Positions 42,626 to 52,078 of a stretch of 64,000 nucleotides of DNA are shown here, one piece after another. The translations under genes were made by a program, and so were the position numbers. The first letter of the stretch is position 1. Every line of letters begins with the position of its first letter. Location: contig CAYOEM010000005.1 of assembly GCA_964402975.1 (NCBI GenBank), positions 1-64,000 of the forward strand. The letters run 5' to 3'. Source of the DNA: CAMDKS01 sp964402975 (GTDB lineage Bacteria; Bdellovibrionota_B; Oligoflexia; Oligoflexales; RGVZ01). A model generated the notes under the pieces. The model saw only the letters and a list, made by a program, of their open reading frames with translations, did no database searches and had not been told where the DNA came from.

Positions 42626-43834
42626 CTAGGCGCTGTAGCGAACCTCGTATTCGCCAAGCGTTGTGACTTGCTCGAGGAATCCAAAATCCCCTTTCGACAG
42701 ACTGGGCTTGCGGCCTCGCTTGGAAACTCGGAACTGACTGATGACCTTTCCGCCCTTGCCAGACTGGACGACCTTGATCCTGTAATCCTGGGCAAGGTCT
42801 CGGAAAATTTTTCTTATCTCAGCAGATGATTCTAAACTTCGTATCCAGGCCGCACAGTCGCCAAAGGGAGCAAATTTATAGAGCTCTTGAAGCACTTCAC
42901 GCCCCAGATCTTTGTGGCCAAGATCGCTGGCCACTTTATAAAGAGCAATGAGATGCCGCGCGTAACTGAGAGCTGCGGGACACAGCTCGTTCTCGTGACT
43001 CAACGAGATGACGTGAGATCCCAGCTCATGCATAAAAAGACAGAATCTTTCGGACTCTTTTAGCATATACTGTTTAAATATCTCGTGGAGCATCCTCTGA
43101 CTGTCTCCGCCAGCTTCGAGAGCGCATGGCAAATTCTCGAGAAGAAATTGCGCTGCAACTTTTTCGCTTTTTTTGAAGAACAACTGCTGAAAAAGCACTT
43201 CCATGATTGAATGGCCAAATCGACTCATCAAACGAGTGTAGTTTTTCTTACCCACATTCCCGTATTCTGTTTGACTAAAATATCGCAACAAACAAATTCT
43301 GACCGCCTGGACGTTCGTGTTACTCACGCTGAGCAAGTATGCTGCAATATGATCTGACAAGGAGCGACTTTTTTCGATTCGCCCAGGATCATCATCCTCA
43401 ATTCTTTGAATATTTAGTCCAATTTCACATATGAGAGCCACCGCCGATGAAATAACGGACTTGGATAGCTCATCATCTCCAACCTCACCGCCCAAACTAA
43501 TTTCCACCAAGTGACGGGTGACGTTTTCAAACTCATCACTATCGAAAAGAGCTTCGAGGAACGCGACCATAACGGTTTCTTGACCAGACGCATTGATGAC
43601 CGCATACAAGCTTTCAACAAGAATCTCAGAGGCAAGTCGGTCGTTGAATCGCTCTCCCATACGAAGTGCGATATGCTTGACCAACTCACAGGAGTGCTCA
43701 TCGCCTAAAATTCTTGACACCGAGCGACCATCCGTCCAAGACAATAGATGGCCCATATCAATCAAACGTTTCGCGTCGACGATATCTTTAACCTGTTTCC
43801 AACTCATAGTTTTTTTATTTTTACTCGATAACAT
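42626..43834 (-). CDS. Uncharacterised all-helical cytoplasmic protein (402 aa)
   Basis: No family recognised. No signal peptide and no membrane segment; the sequence is predicted mostly helical, with heptad-like runs of Leu and charged residues over residues 40-320, as in alpha-solenoid or scaffold proteins. The C-terminal 60 residues switch to basic beta-like sequence (KVVQSGKGGKVISQF, KRGRKPSLSKGDFGFLEQV). The start at 43834 is chosen because GAGG lies about 9 bases upstream; it follows the PilZ gene by 52 bases on the same strand. Given that neighbour, a link to cyclic-di-GMP-controlled processes is conceivable but not shown. Confidence 0.65.
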   Translation of the reverse strand: MLSSKNKKTMSWKQVKDIVDAKRLIDMGHLLSWTDGRSVSRILGDEHSCELVKHIALRMGERFNDRLASEILVESLYAVINASGQETVMVAFLEALFDSDEFENVTRHLVEISLGGEVGDDELSKSVISSAVALICEIGLNIQRIEDDDPGRIEKSRSLSDHIAAYLLSVSNTNVQAVRICLLRYFSQTEYGNVGKKNYTRLMSRFGHSIMEVLFQQLFFKKSEKVAAQFLLENLPCALEAGGDSQRMLHEIFKQYMLKESERFCLFMHELGSHVISLSHENELCPAALSYARHLIALYKVASDLGHKDLGREVLQELYKFAPFGDCAAWIRSLESSAEIRKIFRDLAQDYRIKVVQSGKGGKVISQFRVSKRGRKPSLSKGDFGFLEQVTTLGEYEVRYSA

Positions 43835-43886
43835 GACGGATGACCTCAATGAAAGTTCGGAAAAGAACGTGACGCGAATTTTGCCT

Positions 43887-44438
43887 TCAACCAACTTTGC
43901 TCTCTGAAGCTAGGCGTTTTGACGCCACCATCCGTTCAATCTCGTCCGTAATGCCTTTATCCAATCCAACAAAAGTCAGGCCAAATCCAACCGGAAACCG
44001 GGGATCCGAGTTATAACGCACGACCCGGGCAAAAACGTTAAACGCCTTCACAAAGCCGTCAATACGTACCGATAGCTTTAACTTGTCACCAACCGTGAAA
44101 ATCTGCTCAGCCGTCTCTACAAAAATGCCAGAGGCAGAAATGTTGACCCCGCTGCCGATAATCATTTGCCCGTTGTTGTGCACAATGACGCGGCCCTGTA
44201 TCGATGCCCGAGGAGCCGAGTAGCGCCTTTCAGACGACGATAGTTGCTGACTTCCAGATGGCTTCACACCCAGCTCTTCGAGACAGTCCTCCACCGGGCG
44301 CCAATCCTTCCATCCAGCCTTGAAAAGATAAGCATCTTGAGCGATCATCTTAGTGTCGAGCATTTGCTTGACCTGAGCGGTCACAAATGGACCAAGTTGC
44401 TGATTACCTTGATAGACAAACCAATTTTGCTCGCTCAT
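43887..44438 (-). CDS. GYF_2 - PilZ domain protein
   Basis: 183 residues. The N-terminal GYF_2 domain (about 1-55) opens QNWFVYQGNQQLGPFVTAQV and ends AYLFKAGWKDWRPVED. The C-terminal PilZ domain (about 70-175) has the Arg-rich cyclic-di-GMP-binding start RRYSAPRASIQGRV and the second motif NISASGIFVET (consensus D/NxSxxG), so the nucleotide-binding residues appear intact. Such fusions are common in Bdellovibrio and Myxococcus relatives and probably convert cyclic-di-GMP levels into protein binding. It is upstream of the helical gene on the minus strand. Confidence 0.88.
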   Translation of the reverse strand: MSEQNWFVYQGNQQLGPFVTAQVKQMLDTKMIAQDAYLFKAGWKDWRPVEDCLEELGVKPSGSQQLSSSERRYSAPRASIQGRVIVHNNGQMIIGSGVNISASGIFVETAEQIFTVGDKLKLSVRIDGFVKAFNVFARVVRYNSDPRFPVGFGLTFVGLDKGITDEIERMVASKRLASESKVG

Positions 44439-44572
44439 AAGTTCCTCCTCGCTCTGCTGCGTGGGTTCAAGACTGGCCTTGACCCTAGCCTCAATTGCAC
44501 AGGAGAGATCGGCCGGTCAGGAAAACCCTTTAGGAAAAAAACAAATTTTTTTGTAAAGCAAAAGGATTTCAG

Positions 44573-45148
44573 ATGTTTAGATCACCCAAATTCTTCAAGG
44601 CACTGCTTTTGCTATGGGGCCTTTCGGCCTCACTAACCGCGATTCTAGCGGGCGAGCCCACATTCAAGATCGACACCCCCCCCACCACCGCTGAATGGCA
44701 ACACTTTAACCGCATGAATGCTGCCCAGTTAAAACGACTCTGGCATCATCAGAAGAATCGCGGCTATCAAAAGCTTGGGGATTGGGCTTGGCAGTGGCGA
44801 ATGGGCTGGATGAGGCGCTGCTCCGAAGGAAGCATGCCCGAGGTTTGTACGAACCTCGTTTTAGAGGGCCTGAAAGACGAAGCTATGGTGGTCAGAGCCG
44901 AAGCTGCAAACACCATTGCAGTCATTTATCGCGGCAAGCCAGATCAAACCATCATAGAAGAACTAAGTAATGCGTTCTCGGACCCCCGCAATGTTCGACA
45001 CGGCAGCCCATTATTCGTGTGTGACCGTATCTTAACGGCACTTCATAACATGGGCGGTCCGACCGCGGACTCAGTGGCAATTGGCCTTGCTAATAAATTC
45101 CCGACAACCGCCGCATACTGGTCGAAGGTTCGAAGGCAAAATCCGTGA
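44573..45148 (+). CDS. Exported protein with HEAT-like repeat (191 aa)
   Basis: Signal peptide (about 1-26, ILAGEP) followed by helical sequence. LVLEGLKDEAMVVRAEAANTIAVIYRG (about 97-123) is a HEAT-type helical pair of the kind used in protein-protein binding, and PDQTIIEELSNAFSDPRNVRHGSPLFVCDRILTALHNMG gives a second. Two cysteine pairs (RRCSEG..EVC, and FVC) may form a disulfide. AAAGGA stands 7 bases before the ATG. Exported scaffold of unknown purpose. Confidence 0.7.
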   Translation: MFRSPKFFKALLLLWGLSASLTAILAGEPTFKIDTPPTTAEWQHFNRMNAAQLKRLWHHQKNRGYQKLGDWAWQWRMGWMRRCSEGSMPEVCTNLVLEGLKDEAMVVRAEAANTIAVIYRGKPDQTIIEELSNAFSDPRNVRHGSPLFVCDRILTALHNMGGPTADSVAIGLANKFPTTAAYWSKVRRQNP

Positions 45149-45211
45149 AAACAATCGATTGGGAAATACACCTGCCAAATCGTCTTTAATGATCTGAAAT
45201 CATTTATTTTT

Positions 45212-45240
45212 TTGACAATTCAGTAGGCGGGCTTGATTTG
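45212..45240 (+). promoter_or_regulatory. Perfect -35 box before a lipoprotein gene
   Basis: TTGACA (45212-45217) is a perfect -35 element, but the -10 region at 17 bases (GATTTG) is poor. It lies about 75 bases before the start at 45293, so it is a reasonable but unconfirmed promoter. Confidence 0.25.
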
Positions 45241-45292
45241 TCGGGCACATCTGCCGAAGAGATCTTACTGGTCTCTCGGAGGTCGACTGCAA

Positions 45293-45913
45293 ATGAATAA
45301 AACCGTTTTTGCACTAGCACTCACACTTGGCTTTGGAACATCCTGCGCACCAGAAGGGAGCTCAGGTACCCAACCACCTAGAAAAACAGTCCCTCAAGAT
45401 AGCGGCAAGGGCGGGAACGAGGATGGAACACCAGCACCCTCCATATCAAGTGCGTCCGCATTGAAAGGTGACGCGAAGTGCTGGAAGAAAATGCTTGATA
45501 CACCTGACTACCTCGCCTGCAAGTCAGCCGGGAAAATCTATAACCGCATGAAAAAAGTATGTGTTGAACTCGGAATGAAGCGCAGCAACGACTGCTCCCA
45601 AGTTCCAGCAGCTGCGATAGCTAATGCTAGGGCCTCGATTTTGTCAAAACTACCTGATGCATACATCACAACCGATCAATGCGGAACCTACACTCTGCAA
45701 GGCAAAAGCTACGTTTTCGCGTATGTCATGGGCCAGAAGTTTACAGAAGCCAAGACGAAGCCACCAGAGGGCGCAAGCTATGCCATCCAAGTCAGCTCAC
45801 TTTGCGATGCACCCAAATCTCCAGTCAGTGATCGAAGCGTGTGTGATCACGAATCACTCAAAATTAGCAATCCTGCGCCAGTGAAGTCTGAAGATCTAGG
45901 CAACTGCGACTAG
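45293..45913 (+). CDS. Uncharacterised cysteine-containing lipoprotein (206 aa)
   Basis: Lipoprotein with lipobox FGTSC (Cys about residue 19), a Ser/Gly/Pro/Thr-rich spacer to about residue 55, and a C-terminal domain with many Cys (CWKK, LACK, KVCVEL, NDCSQ, DQCGTY, SLCDAP, SVCDHE, GNCD) that probably forms disulfides. No family recognised. I start at the ATG at 45293 (GGAGG about 10 bases upstream); the in-frame codon at 45233 would add residues before the signal. Surface or periplasmic location is inferred. Confidence 0.72.
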   Translation: MNKTVFALALTLGFGTSCAPEGSSGTQPPRKTVPQDSGKGGNEDGTPAPSISSASALKGDAKCWKKMLDTPDYLACKSAGKIYNRMKKVCVELGMKRSNDCSQVPAAAIANARASILSKLPDAYITTDQCGTYTLQGKSYVFAYVMGQKFTEAKTKPPEGASYAIQVSSLCDAPKSPVSDRSVCDHESLKISNPAPVKSEDLGNCD

Positions 45914-46051
45914 ATTTTTGCCAAGAACAGGCTAAATTTTTAAGAATATTGAATTAATTTCAGGGTGTTAAGACAATTAATCACGCCCCCGTTAAGAATT
46001 ACGCAATAGTTCCGAACAGGCTAAGAGGGAAGGCTTGCCAAGGGGGCTATC

Positions 46052-49000
46052 ATGAATATATCCAAGAGGCTAATAGAGACTGCTCTAGCAGGGACTGCGC
46101 TTATCGCTTTAACGTCCTGCAACCAGCCATCAAAGCCTGTAGCATCAACTCAAAAGACGCCAGCTCAAACCACAAGCAGCCCACCCGCCCCAACCGTGGC
46201 TAGCTCACTAGTTTTTGATTCATTATCAGCTACCACGATTTACACGTCCGATGCTGGAACTAACAATTGCACCACGTTCTCTCTTTTAGCGAAAAGTGAC
46301 TCAAAACTCCCCGTTGAAAATGCAAGTATTGTCGTCTCCCTTGCAGGCGTCAAGGATGAGGAACTTAGCTCATTTGGCCAGCTATCAACTCCACTGACCA
46401 CCGGAAGTGATGGCAAGGCCACGGGTAGTTTCTGCGGGGCCATGAAAATCGCGAAGGTAAAGCTTTATGCGGTTACTGGAACAATCAAAGCGAACTCCGC
46501 TGAGATTAGCATTGTCACAAAACCTTTTTACTCGTTCACATATCGTAATAGCGACTTTGATTCTACCAGTGCAAAACCGACCGAATTACTTCAGCTAAAC
46601 CTGCTTGATTCAGGGCCTAACGATTGTGGGAACGTTTACTTCCAGCTTCTCAAAGTTAAGGACCCAGTCCCAAACGTCACCATGACGTTCAAATCTGACT
46701 ACGGATACCCAGCCGGAACCAAACTTCGCCCGAGATCTGTCGCAGGGTCTTTTGAAACCGACGCGACCACTGGCCGCACATTCTTGTCGTACTCTGCGAC
46801 ATCTGACAGCGACGGTGTTTTTAAAGTTCCAGTTTGCTCGGGTCAGCTACCCGGATCTTTCATTGTCTACGCTTATTACACGGACGAATACGCTAAGGTC
46901 AGTTATGCGAAGTCACCAAGCCTCATTATCAGCTCGGGAATTGCAAATCTCACGACTCTAGCCCTAACTTATAACTCAACAAATGCGCGAACTCTCACGG
47001 CGCTTTTTAACAACGAAACACCCGCACCATTGGAAATGACCGCTAGGATTAGCTCGGCGTTTGGAGGATCTTTGAGCGTGCGTAATCCTGTCTATTTGCA
47101 CTCTGAAAGTGGCTCTTTAAACTATGACTCTGGTGGCGTCCCTGACCAGACCGGTTCTTTGAAATTTTCGATGTTGGCGTCTTACAATGGTTCAGCTCGC
47201 CCCACAGCCGTGAAACCATTTCAAGATCCAGCTGCACTGGCCACCTGTAACCCGGAGGCGATTGCAAAAGAAACTTACAAACCGATTGCTGCGGGTAACT
47301 TCGTCCCAGGGCAAAGCTACCGCATAGTGTCGCCTGGCAGTACGGATTTTACGGCTATCGGCGCGCCTAACAATTTGGCTGGGACAGCATTTATTGCCAC
47401 GGGCCCGGGCACGGGCAACGGGGTCGCAGAAATCTATAAAATATTCAAAGCTGGTAACTTTAAAGTAGGGGCGAGCTACAAGATCGTATACCCAGGGTCA
47501 ACAAACTTCACTCTCTTAGGCGCCTCGTCTAGCAATGTTGGAACCACGTTCACAGCCACGGGAGTTGGCTCAGGAGACGGTCTGGCTGAACTCGGCGCTT
47601 CAGTTAAGGCCGGAGATTTTATAACCGGCAGCAGATACAAAATCACAAATGTCGGTACTACGGACTTCGTAGCGCTTGGAGCAAGCGCAAATACGACGGG
47701 AACGATATTTACAGCAACCGGACCAGGAACTGGAACTGGCACTGCAGATTTTGATGATTCGTTTACGGCTGGAAGCTTTCGAGCTGGATCTGCCTATCAG
47801 ATAGTTTCAACGGGCGACACCAACTTTCTCGCCGTCGGTTCGAGCTCTAATTCACCTGGCACAATTTTCACTGCATCAGGCAGCGGCAGCGGCACTGGCA
47901 CCGCGAAACTACTGACATCGACGTCCTTTCAGGAGCTCGCTAAGAACTGGCGTTCGACGCTCGTATACATGATGCGTGGCCAGGAGCCGTTTAATGATGC
48001 TAACAGGAATGGAAAATATGACGCCGGCGGAGACGGCTTTTGGGACAAAGATCAAGATGGTGCATATTCGCAGGGTATCGACAGTGTGACCTTCTTCGGT
48101 GTCATTCCATCTGGAGCAGGATGTCGCTGTCTGGGCGCCAATGGAGTTGCAAACGCTACCCCACCCGTCCAGGGCAAGCAGACTTCTGCGTGTACGGAGG
48201 ATCCGACCAAAGCATCGTGTTTTAGACGAGGCAGCGAGTGGTTCATCGATCAGCCGACTCCCTTTATTGATGCCAATGAAAATGGATTTTTCGAAGAAAC
48301 CGTGGCTGGAGTACCGATGGACAGACTTTTAGGAGATGTTTACTTGGATCCCAATGGTACGCGTGATGTGGACACTCTCATCTGGAAATCTGTGACTTTG
48401 CCAATCTACACAGGTACCTCACCTTATGCCATGGTTCGCGCTGCTATTAAGTCGGGCGCAACCTTGAGTGCAGATGATAATCCAGACCCCACGGAAATAG
48501 CACCCGTCACTGATTACTTTCAAGACCTTGTGAACAGACGTCTGAATATTTATCCCGCTTCATATATTTCAAGGCTAGTGCACGCTCAAGAGTCTATGGA
48601 TGACATCAATATGTTAAGTCTCGGCCAGGGCGCGTGGAGGGGATACCGTTGGGTTGGAGCACACGGTATTTGCGGCACACCAGTGCCTGGTGGCACAGAG
48701 ATCTCAGCTAAAAGTGAAAAAATCTCAGAGCTATTTGGTGACCGAGCCATAACGTTCAATTTTTACATGCAGCCGGGTGATCAAATTCTTGATCCATCAA
48801 GACGTTTAATCACTGGAACCGGCGGAAGCTCTGCTAAAGTTAACTTCAATATCCCCGATCACGCATCTGCTGCCGCCGGGTATCCCGTCGAATACTCGCT
48901 CGAGGTGGCGCCTTGCAATCGCCCAGTTCCAAATAGCATTAATGGCGGAATTTGGTGCGCGGCTGCCACTCACCGCATCGATACCACCTTGGACGGCAAC

Positions 49001-49132
49001 ACCGTGAGCGCAGCTTTATTTGTGCCAGAATACAAGGTCCCTCCGGATGATGCGAATGGCGCGCCTCAAATTCTATGTAAAGCGGACCATGTACTCAATT
49101 ATGCGACGGGAAGTTGTGAATCAGTCCTGTAG
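46052..49132 (+). CDS. Giant lipoprotein with four phage-fibre-like repeats and Ca-type loops (1026 aa)
   Basis: Lipobox LTSC (Cys about residue 23), then a Ser/Thr/Pro spacer. Residues about 50-300 hold two or three Ig-like beta domains (GSDGKATGSFCG; DSDGVFKVPVC, typical of bacterial Ig/invasin-type domains). Residues 413-624 contain four tandem 53-residue repeats of the pattern G.f..G..Y.I...G.T.F...Gas.n..Gt.F.atg.GsGtG.a. After these come calcium-loop-like motifs: DANRNGKYD (649-657), DKDQDG (665-670) and DANENG (740-745). The C-terminal 280 residues include several cysteines and VTLPIYTGTSPY. A secreted, surface-displayed adhesin-like lipoprotein is the likeliest reading. The function is inferred from architecture only. 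Confidence 0.75.
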   Translation: MNISKRLIETALAGTALIALTSCNQPSKPVASTQKTPAQTTSSPPAPTVASSLVFDSLSATTIYTSDAGTNNCTTFSLLAKSDSKLPVENASIVVSLAGVKDEELSSFGQLSTPLTTGSDGKATGSFCGAMKIAKVKLYAVTGTIKANSAEISIVTKPFYSFTYRNSDFDSTSAKPTELLQLNLLDSGPNDCGNVYFQLLKVKDPVPNVTMTFKSDYGYPAGTKLRPRSVAGSFETDATTGRTFLSYSATSDSDGVFKVPVCSGQLPGSFIVYAYYTDEYAKVSYAKSPSLIISSGIANLTTLALTYNSTNARTLTALFNNETPAPLEMTARISSAFGGSLSVRNPVYLHSESGSLNYDSGGVPDQTGSLKFSMLASYNGSARPTAVKPFQDPAALATCNPEAIAKETYKPIAAGNFVPGQSYRIVSPGSTDFTAIGAPNNLAGTAFIATGPGTGNGVAEIYKIFKAGNFKVGASYKIVYPGSTNFTLLGASSSNVGTTFTATGVGSGDGLAELGASVKAGDFITGSRYKITNVGTTDFVALGASANTTGTIFTATGPGTGTGTADFDDSFTAGSFRAGSAYQIVSTGDTNFLAVGSSSNSPGTIFTASGSGSGTGTAKLLTSTSFQELAKNWRSTLVYMMRGQEPFNDANRNGKYDAGGDGFWDKDQDGAYSQGIDSVTFFGVIPSGAGCRCLGANGVANATPPVQGKQTSACTEDPTKASCFRRGSEWFIDQPTPFIDANENGFFEETVAGVPMDRLLGDVYLDPNGTRDVDTLIWKSVTLPIYTGTSPYAMVRAAIKSGATLSADDNPDPTEIAPVTDYFQDLVNRRLNIYPASYISRLVHAQESMDDINMLSLGQGAWRGYRWVGAHGICGTPVPGGTEISAKSEKISELFGDRAITFNFYMQPGDQILDPSRRLITGTGGSSAKVNFNIPDHASAAAGYPVEYSLEVAPCNRPVPNSINGGIWCAAATHRIDTTLDGNTVSAALFVPEYKVPPDDANGAPQILCKADHVLNYATGSCESVL
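47288..47923 (+). repeat. Four tandem 159-base repeats inside the giant lipoprotein gene
   Basis: Units at 47288-47446, 47447-47605, 47606-47764 and 47765-47923 each encode 53 residues with no spacer. The protein pattern is kept (AGNF..G..Y.I...GST.FT..GA) while the DNA has diverged, so the duplication is not recent. I know this motif from marine phage tail and fibre proteins. Confidence 0.85.
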
Positions 49133-49135
49133 TTA

Positions 49136-49525
49136 TCACCGATTAGGTTCGATCAACGTCAAATCAATATACCCAGTCACCCAAGCGAAAATCCGAGGGT
49201 TTGAGTAGCAATACTCTGCAATTCCTTCTTGATGGAAATTAACCGTGCAGAAATGTGCGCCATCAGCGGCTCGCACGAATCTGTACTCTTTGGGCGACTG
49301 TGTGCACAGTCGGTCTTCATAAACTTTAGTACAGACATATGTTGACCCCTCATCCAGAGTTAACGCCAAGCGAAAAACCTTACTCCCTGGCTCACATGGA
49401 TTCATGCCTGAGCCATCGGGGAAAAAGTTTCGCACGCAGACAGCGTCTGATCTTGGTGGCTCAGCTCCATAAACAAAGCCTATTGGTGCTAGCATGGCAA
49501 GCAACATCAAAACTAAAGCATTCAT
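49136..49525 (-). CDS. Small exported cysteine-containing protein (129 aa)
   Basis: Signal peptide (about 1-20, FVYGA), then a compact beta-rich mature domain with six cysteines (AVCVRN, NPCEP, YVCTKV, RLCTQ, HFCTV, EYCYS), consistent with disulfides in the periplasm or outside. CAGGAG lies 6 bases before the ATG. No family recognised. It converges tail to tail with the giant lipoprotein gene and is downstream of the 371-residue lipoprotein gene on the same strand, so the two may be co-transcribed. Confidence 0.7.
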   Translation of the reverse strand: MNALVLMLLAMLAPIGFVYGAEPPRSDAVCVRNFFPDGSGMNPCEPGSKVFRLALTLDEGSTYVCTKVYEDRLCTQSPKEYRFVRAADGAHFCTVNFHQEGIAEYCYSNPRIFAWVTGYIDLTLIEPNR

Positions 49526-49544
49526 ATCGACTCCTGTATTTAAA

Positions 49545-50660
49545 CTATTGGAAATCGTATCCGGGATAAATTATGCCAGCCTTCTCAAAATCAAACCAGT
49601 CCATGAAATCATTCTTGCTATCAACGGACCATGGATCTCCTTCAATGCCTGTTTCATCATAGGCACCGGGCTCGCTACGTCTCGCCTCATACTTGACAGC
49701 AGTATTCCACTCACGAATTTGCAATCGGATCTCTGCTAATGTTTCGCCGGCCGAATCTTGACATGAGACCCTATAGTAGGGATTGCCGTACGCCTCAACG
49801 TTACCAGATGGATCGATATCGTAATTAAATGCCGTAGGTTCCTTGCCTCCATGCTGAGTGGGATCAAAAAAGTTCGAAATCCATCCCGTGCCGACTCCGT
49901 GGACGGCCAACGGTTCAAAACTATAGGCAGCACTGATACCTTTGTTTTTCACAAAAGACGTTGTAGCCAAGGGAACTCCCATAGCATCTTTCGATTGAGT
50001 TGTTGTCGCTGGACCGCCCAGACATTTTCCGAGGGTTCGATTGACATGCTCAGTTACTGGGGCACCATATTTGTTGATGGCAGGATCCCAGATGAATGTC
50101 GTCTGCGGGTATTCACCAATGCAACATTCGGGAGTACCACCAGGGCTATAACACCCAAAATCAGTGGAATCCACGATGCCGTCCGTATTGGTATCGATTC
50201 CCACAGTCCCCGTCTTGTCAATGAAACGCGTTAGCGAGCTCGTGCGTTTGGACAGTCGGTTCACAAAGTAAAATGGCTCAAATACAACAAACGAGCACAT
50301 GCTCTTTGGTACATGATAATGAAAAGAAAACCCGATCGTAGACAAGGTCAGCTCTTCAGCATCCACATAACAATCAGTAACCTGACCAAGATCACCCTTA
50401 CAAGGCTCATCAAAGGTCGAAAGACCCTTATGAAGGTTGAATTTAGTTCGCACATCGCGGTCGCTGATCAACTGAACAAAAAATCCAGCCTTATCATCTA
50501 CTTTGCCCACCATCGGCAAAGCCGGAGCCGCATTTGCGTCGGACCCCGTTTTGTTTGATTCTGACTCTGCTGAACGGCAACCCGGAGCTAATACAACCGC
50601 GACCAAAAGAATTGGTGCCCATAGACGTAACAATAAACCGCTACCGATAACGCTGGTCAT
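49545..50660 (-). CDS. Uncharacterised lipoprotein (371 aa)
   Basis: The signal ends in a lipobox, VLAPGC (Cys about residue 28), followed by a polar spacer. The mature domain is beta-rich with several Cys (DEPCKG, TDCYVD, SMCSFV, FGCYSPG, ECCIGE, LGKCLGG, VSCQDS). IDTNTDGIVDSTDFG (about 157-171) is a DxNxDG calcium-type loop. The ATG at 50660 has GGGAG 6 bases upstream and is preferred to one eleven codons earlier. Together with the adjacent repeat lipoprotein it hints at a set of calcium-stabilised surface lipoproteins. Function unknown. Confidence 0.72.
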   Translation of the reverse strand: MTSVIGSGLLLRLWAPILLVAVVLAPGCRSAESESNKTGSDANAAPALPMVGKVDDKAGFFVQLISDRDVRTKFNLHKGLSTFDEPCKGDLGQVTDCYVDAEELTLSTIGFSFHYHVPKSMCSFVVFEPFYFVNRLSKRTSSLTRFIDKTGTVGIDTNTDGIVDSTDFGCYSPGGTPECCIGEYPQTTFIWDPAINKYGAPVTEHVNRTLGKCLGGPATTTQSKDAMGVPLATTSFVKNKGISAAYSFEPLAVHGVGTGWISNFFDPTQHGGKEPTAFNYDIDPSGNVEAYGNPYYRVSCQDSAGETLAEIRLQIREWNTAVKYEARRSEPGAYDETGIEGDPWSVDSKNDFMDWFDFEKAGIIYPGYDFQ

Positions 50661-50748
50661 ATCAGGCTCCCTAAAATTCGCTAAATGGCGCAAAATTTAG
50701 GCTAAGTCTGACATATTTATCTGTTTGGTAACAAGCAAATTTAAAGAT

Positions 50749-50835
50749 TGGTGCTCGGAGTGAGAATCGAACTCACAAGGTCTTGCAACCGGTGGATTTT
50801 GAGTCCACTGCGTCTACCAGTTCCGCCATCCGAGC
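50749..50835 (-). tRNA. tRNA-Leu (anticodon CAA)
   Basis: A class II tRNA reads on the minus strand. Acceptor stem GCTCGGA/TCCGAGC and encoded CCA end at 50749-50751. The anticodon stem GTGGA/TCCAC surrounds the loop CTCAAAA, giving anticodon CAA (reads UUG). The long variable arm and the T arm GTGAG-TTCGATT-CTCAC confirm the call. 87 bases with CCA. Confidence 0.93.
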
Positions 50836-50965
50836 GCGGGAAAGCTCCAGACTATAAAGCATCTTAGAACATCAAATCAAGTGATTTCACGCCGGGAGCT
50901 TATCAACTTTATCAGTGTTATCAGCATATTAATTCAGCAAAAAGAGCTGCACCAAAAAACGCTGA

Positions 50966-52072
50966 CTACAGAATACCCTTTAAGATGGCGCCCGCTACCT
51001 TACCCTGCCCCCGGGCCGACAGGTGAAAGCAATCACCTGCCACGTCCTCGCCAGCAAAGCGCACTTGCTCAGGTCCATCCAAGTAAACGGCCTCAAAAGC
51101 CTTACCAGGATACCGGCGGCCTCGCCATTCGTTAAAATCGGTTACTGCTTTTTTTTGAGCATCCCGGTAAGCCCGGATTCGGTTTGCTAGAAGTGTCTGC
51201 TTTGCTGCGTCTTGGGCTGCGGGGTGAAAAAGCGTCGGACAAAGCAATACAGGACTAGGGGGAATGAAATTCTTAAAAACTTGATATCGGCCATCATCAA
51301 GCCCTTCACTAGACTCCCCTCGGGCCGCAAACATCTTTGACCTAGCATCTTTACAGGTCATCTCTTCACCGTTTAATTTTATTTTATGCTCCAAAATCGA
51401 CGGCTCATTAATGAGGGAGGTCACCGGAAGAAATGCCGGAAGAAAGATCTTGGAACCACGTGCTGGCGTGTGGGCATTGATCACGAGATACTTCATGCCC
51501 GACAAAAGGTTATCCCCGTATTCATCCGCTGACGTAATTTCTTCATAATTTTGTGCACACAAATCATTACCGCTGTAGAGCAAAATAATCCGCTCGGGGA
51601 CATCACCATTTCGTGCTCCGATAAGTCTTGAAGCATGCATCCAAGCACGACTTGCTCTAGCCCCATTCTCACCAGCTAGTAAAATATCTTTGGGTGCGAC
51701 ACCCAAGGCAAGGCCCACAAAATAGCCGAACGAAAGACGATGTTCCTCCAGCGTCCGGGCTGACACGAGCTGCGTCACGTTGTGCCAAAGCCAACCGGAA
51801 CCACCGTCATTTTCTCTGACAGAGGGCTGAACACGCGTTGGAGATTCAAGGCCTTTTGCAAATTTTCTAAACTCAGGCGGCACATGATCTGCCTGTACAT
51901 CAAGATTGCTTTTACCATTAAAAATTTCCCATATCTTCCAGGAGTCAAACTCCATTTCAGGGTGCGCAGCTGCCCCCGTGGACATGCTATCACCCAAAAT
52001 AGCGACACCTTCAAAGGCCTGCGCGGGATTCACGCAGAGTAGACTCATGACAATCAAAAAAAGTCGTTTCAC
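50966..52072 (-). CDS. Secreted SGNH/GDSL-type hydrolase
   Basis: 368 residues with a signal peptide (about 1-19, AQAF). SGNH blocks: nucleophile Ser in GDSMSTG (block I, about 27-33), the block III Asn in LLYSGNDLC, and the catalytic Asp/His in GDCFHLSARGQ near the C-terminus (block V, DxxH), so the enzyme looks active. Relatives are esterases or lipases acting on lipids or acetylated sugars. The start is a GTG at 52072, 6 bases after the stop of aarF; the two form an operon. Substrate unknown. Confidence 0.87.
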   Translation of the reverse strand: MKRLFLIVMSLLCVNPAQAFEGVAILGDSMSTGAAAHPEMEFDSWKIWEIFNGKSNLDVQADHVPPEFRKFAKGLESPTRVQPSVRENDGGSGWLWHNVTQLVSARTLEEHRLSFGYFVGLALGVAPKDILLAGENGARASRAWMHASRLIGARNGDVPERIILLYSGNDLCAQNYEEITSADEYGDNLLSGMKYLVINAHTPARGSKIFLPAFLPVTSLINEPSILEHKIKLNGEEMTCKDARSKMFAARGESSEGLDDGRYQVFKNFIPPSPVLLCPTLFHPAAQDAAKQTLLANRIRAYRDAQKKAVTDFNEWRGRRYPGKAFEAVYLDGPEQVRFAGEDVAGDCFHLSARGQGKVAGAILKGIL

Positions 52073-52078
52073 TTGCGT

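Noticed and set aside
47288..47923. CRISPR-like or satellite repeat array
   Set aside because: Units are 159 bases, diverged at DNA level and in frame with a protein repeat; no spacers, so a coding repeat.
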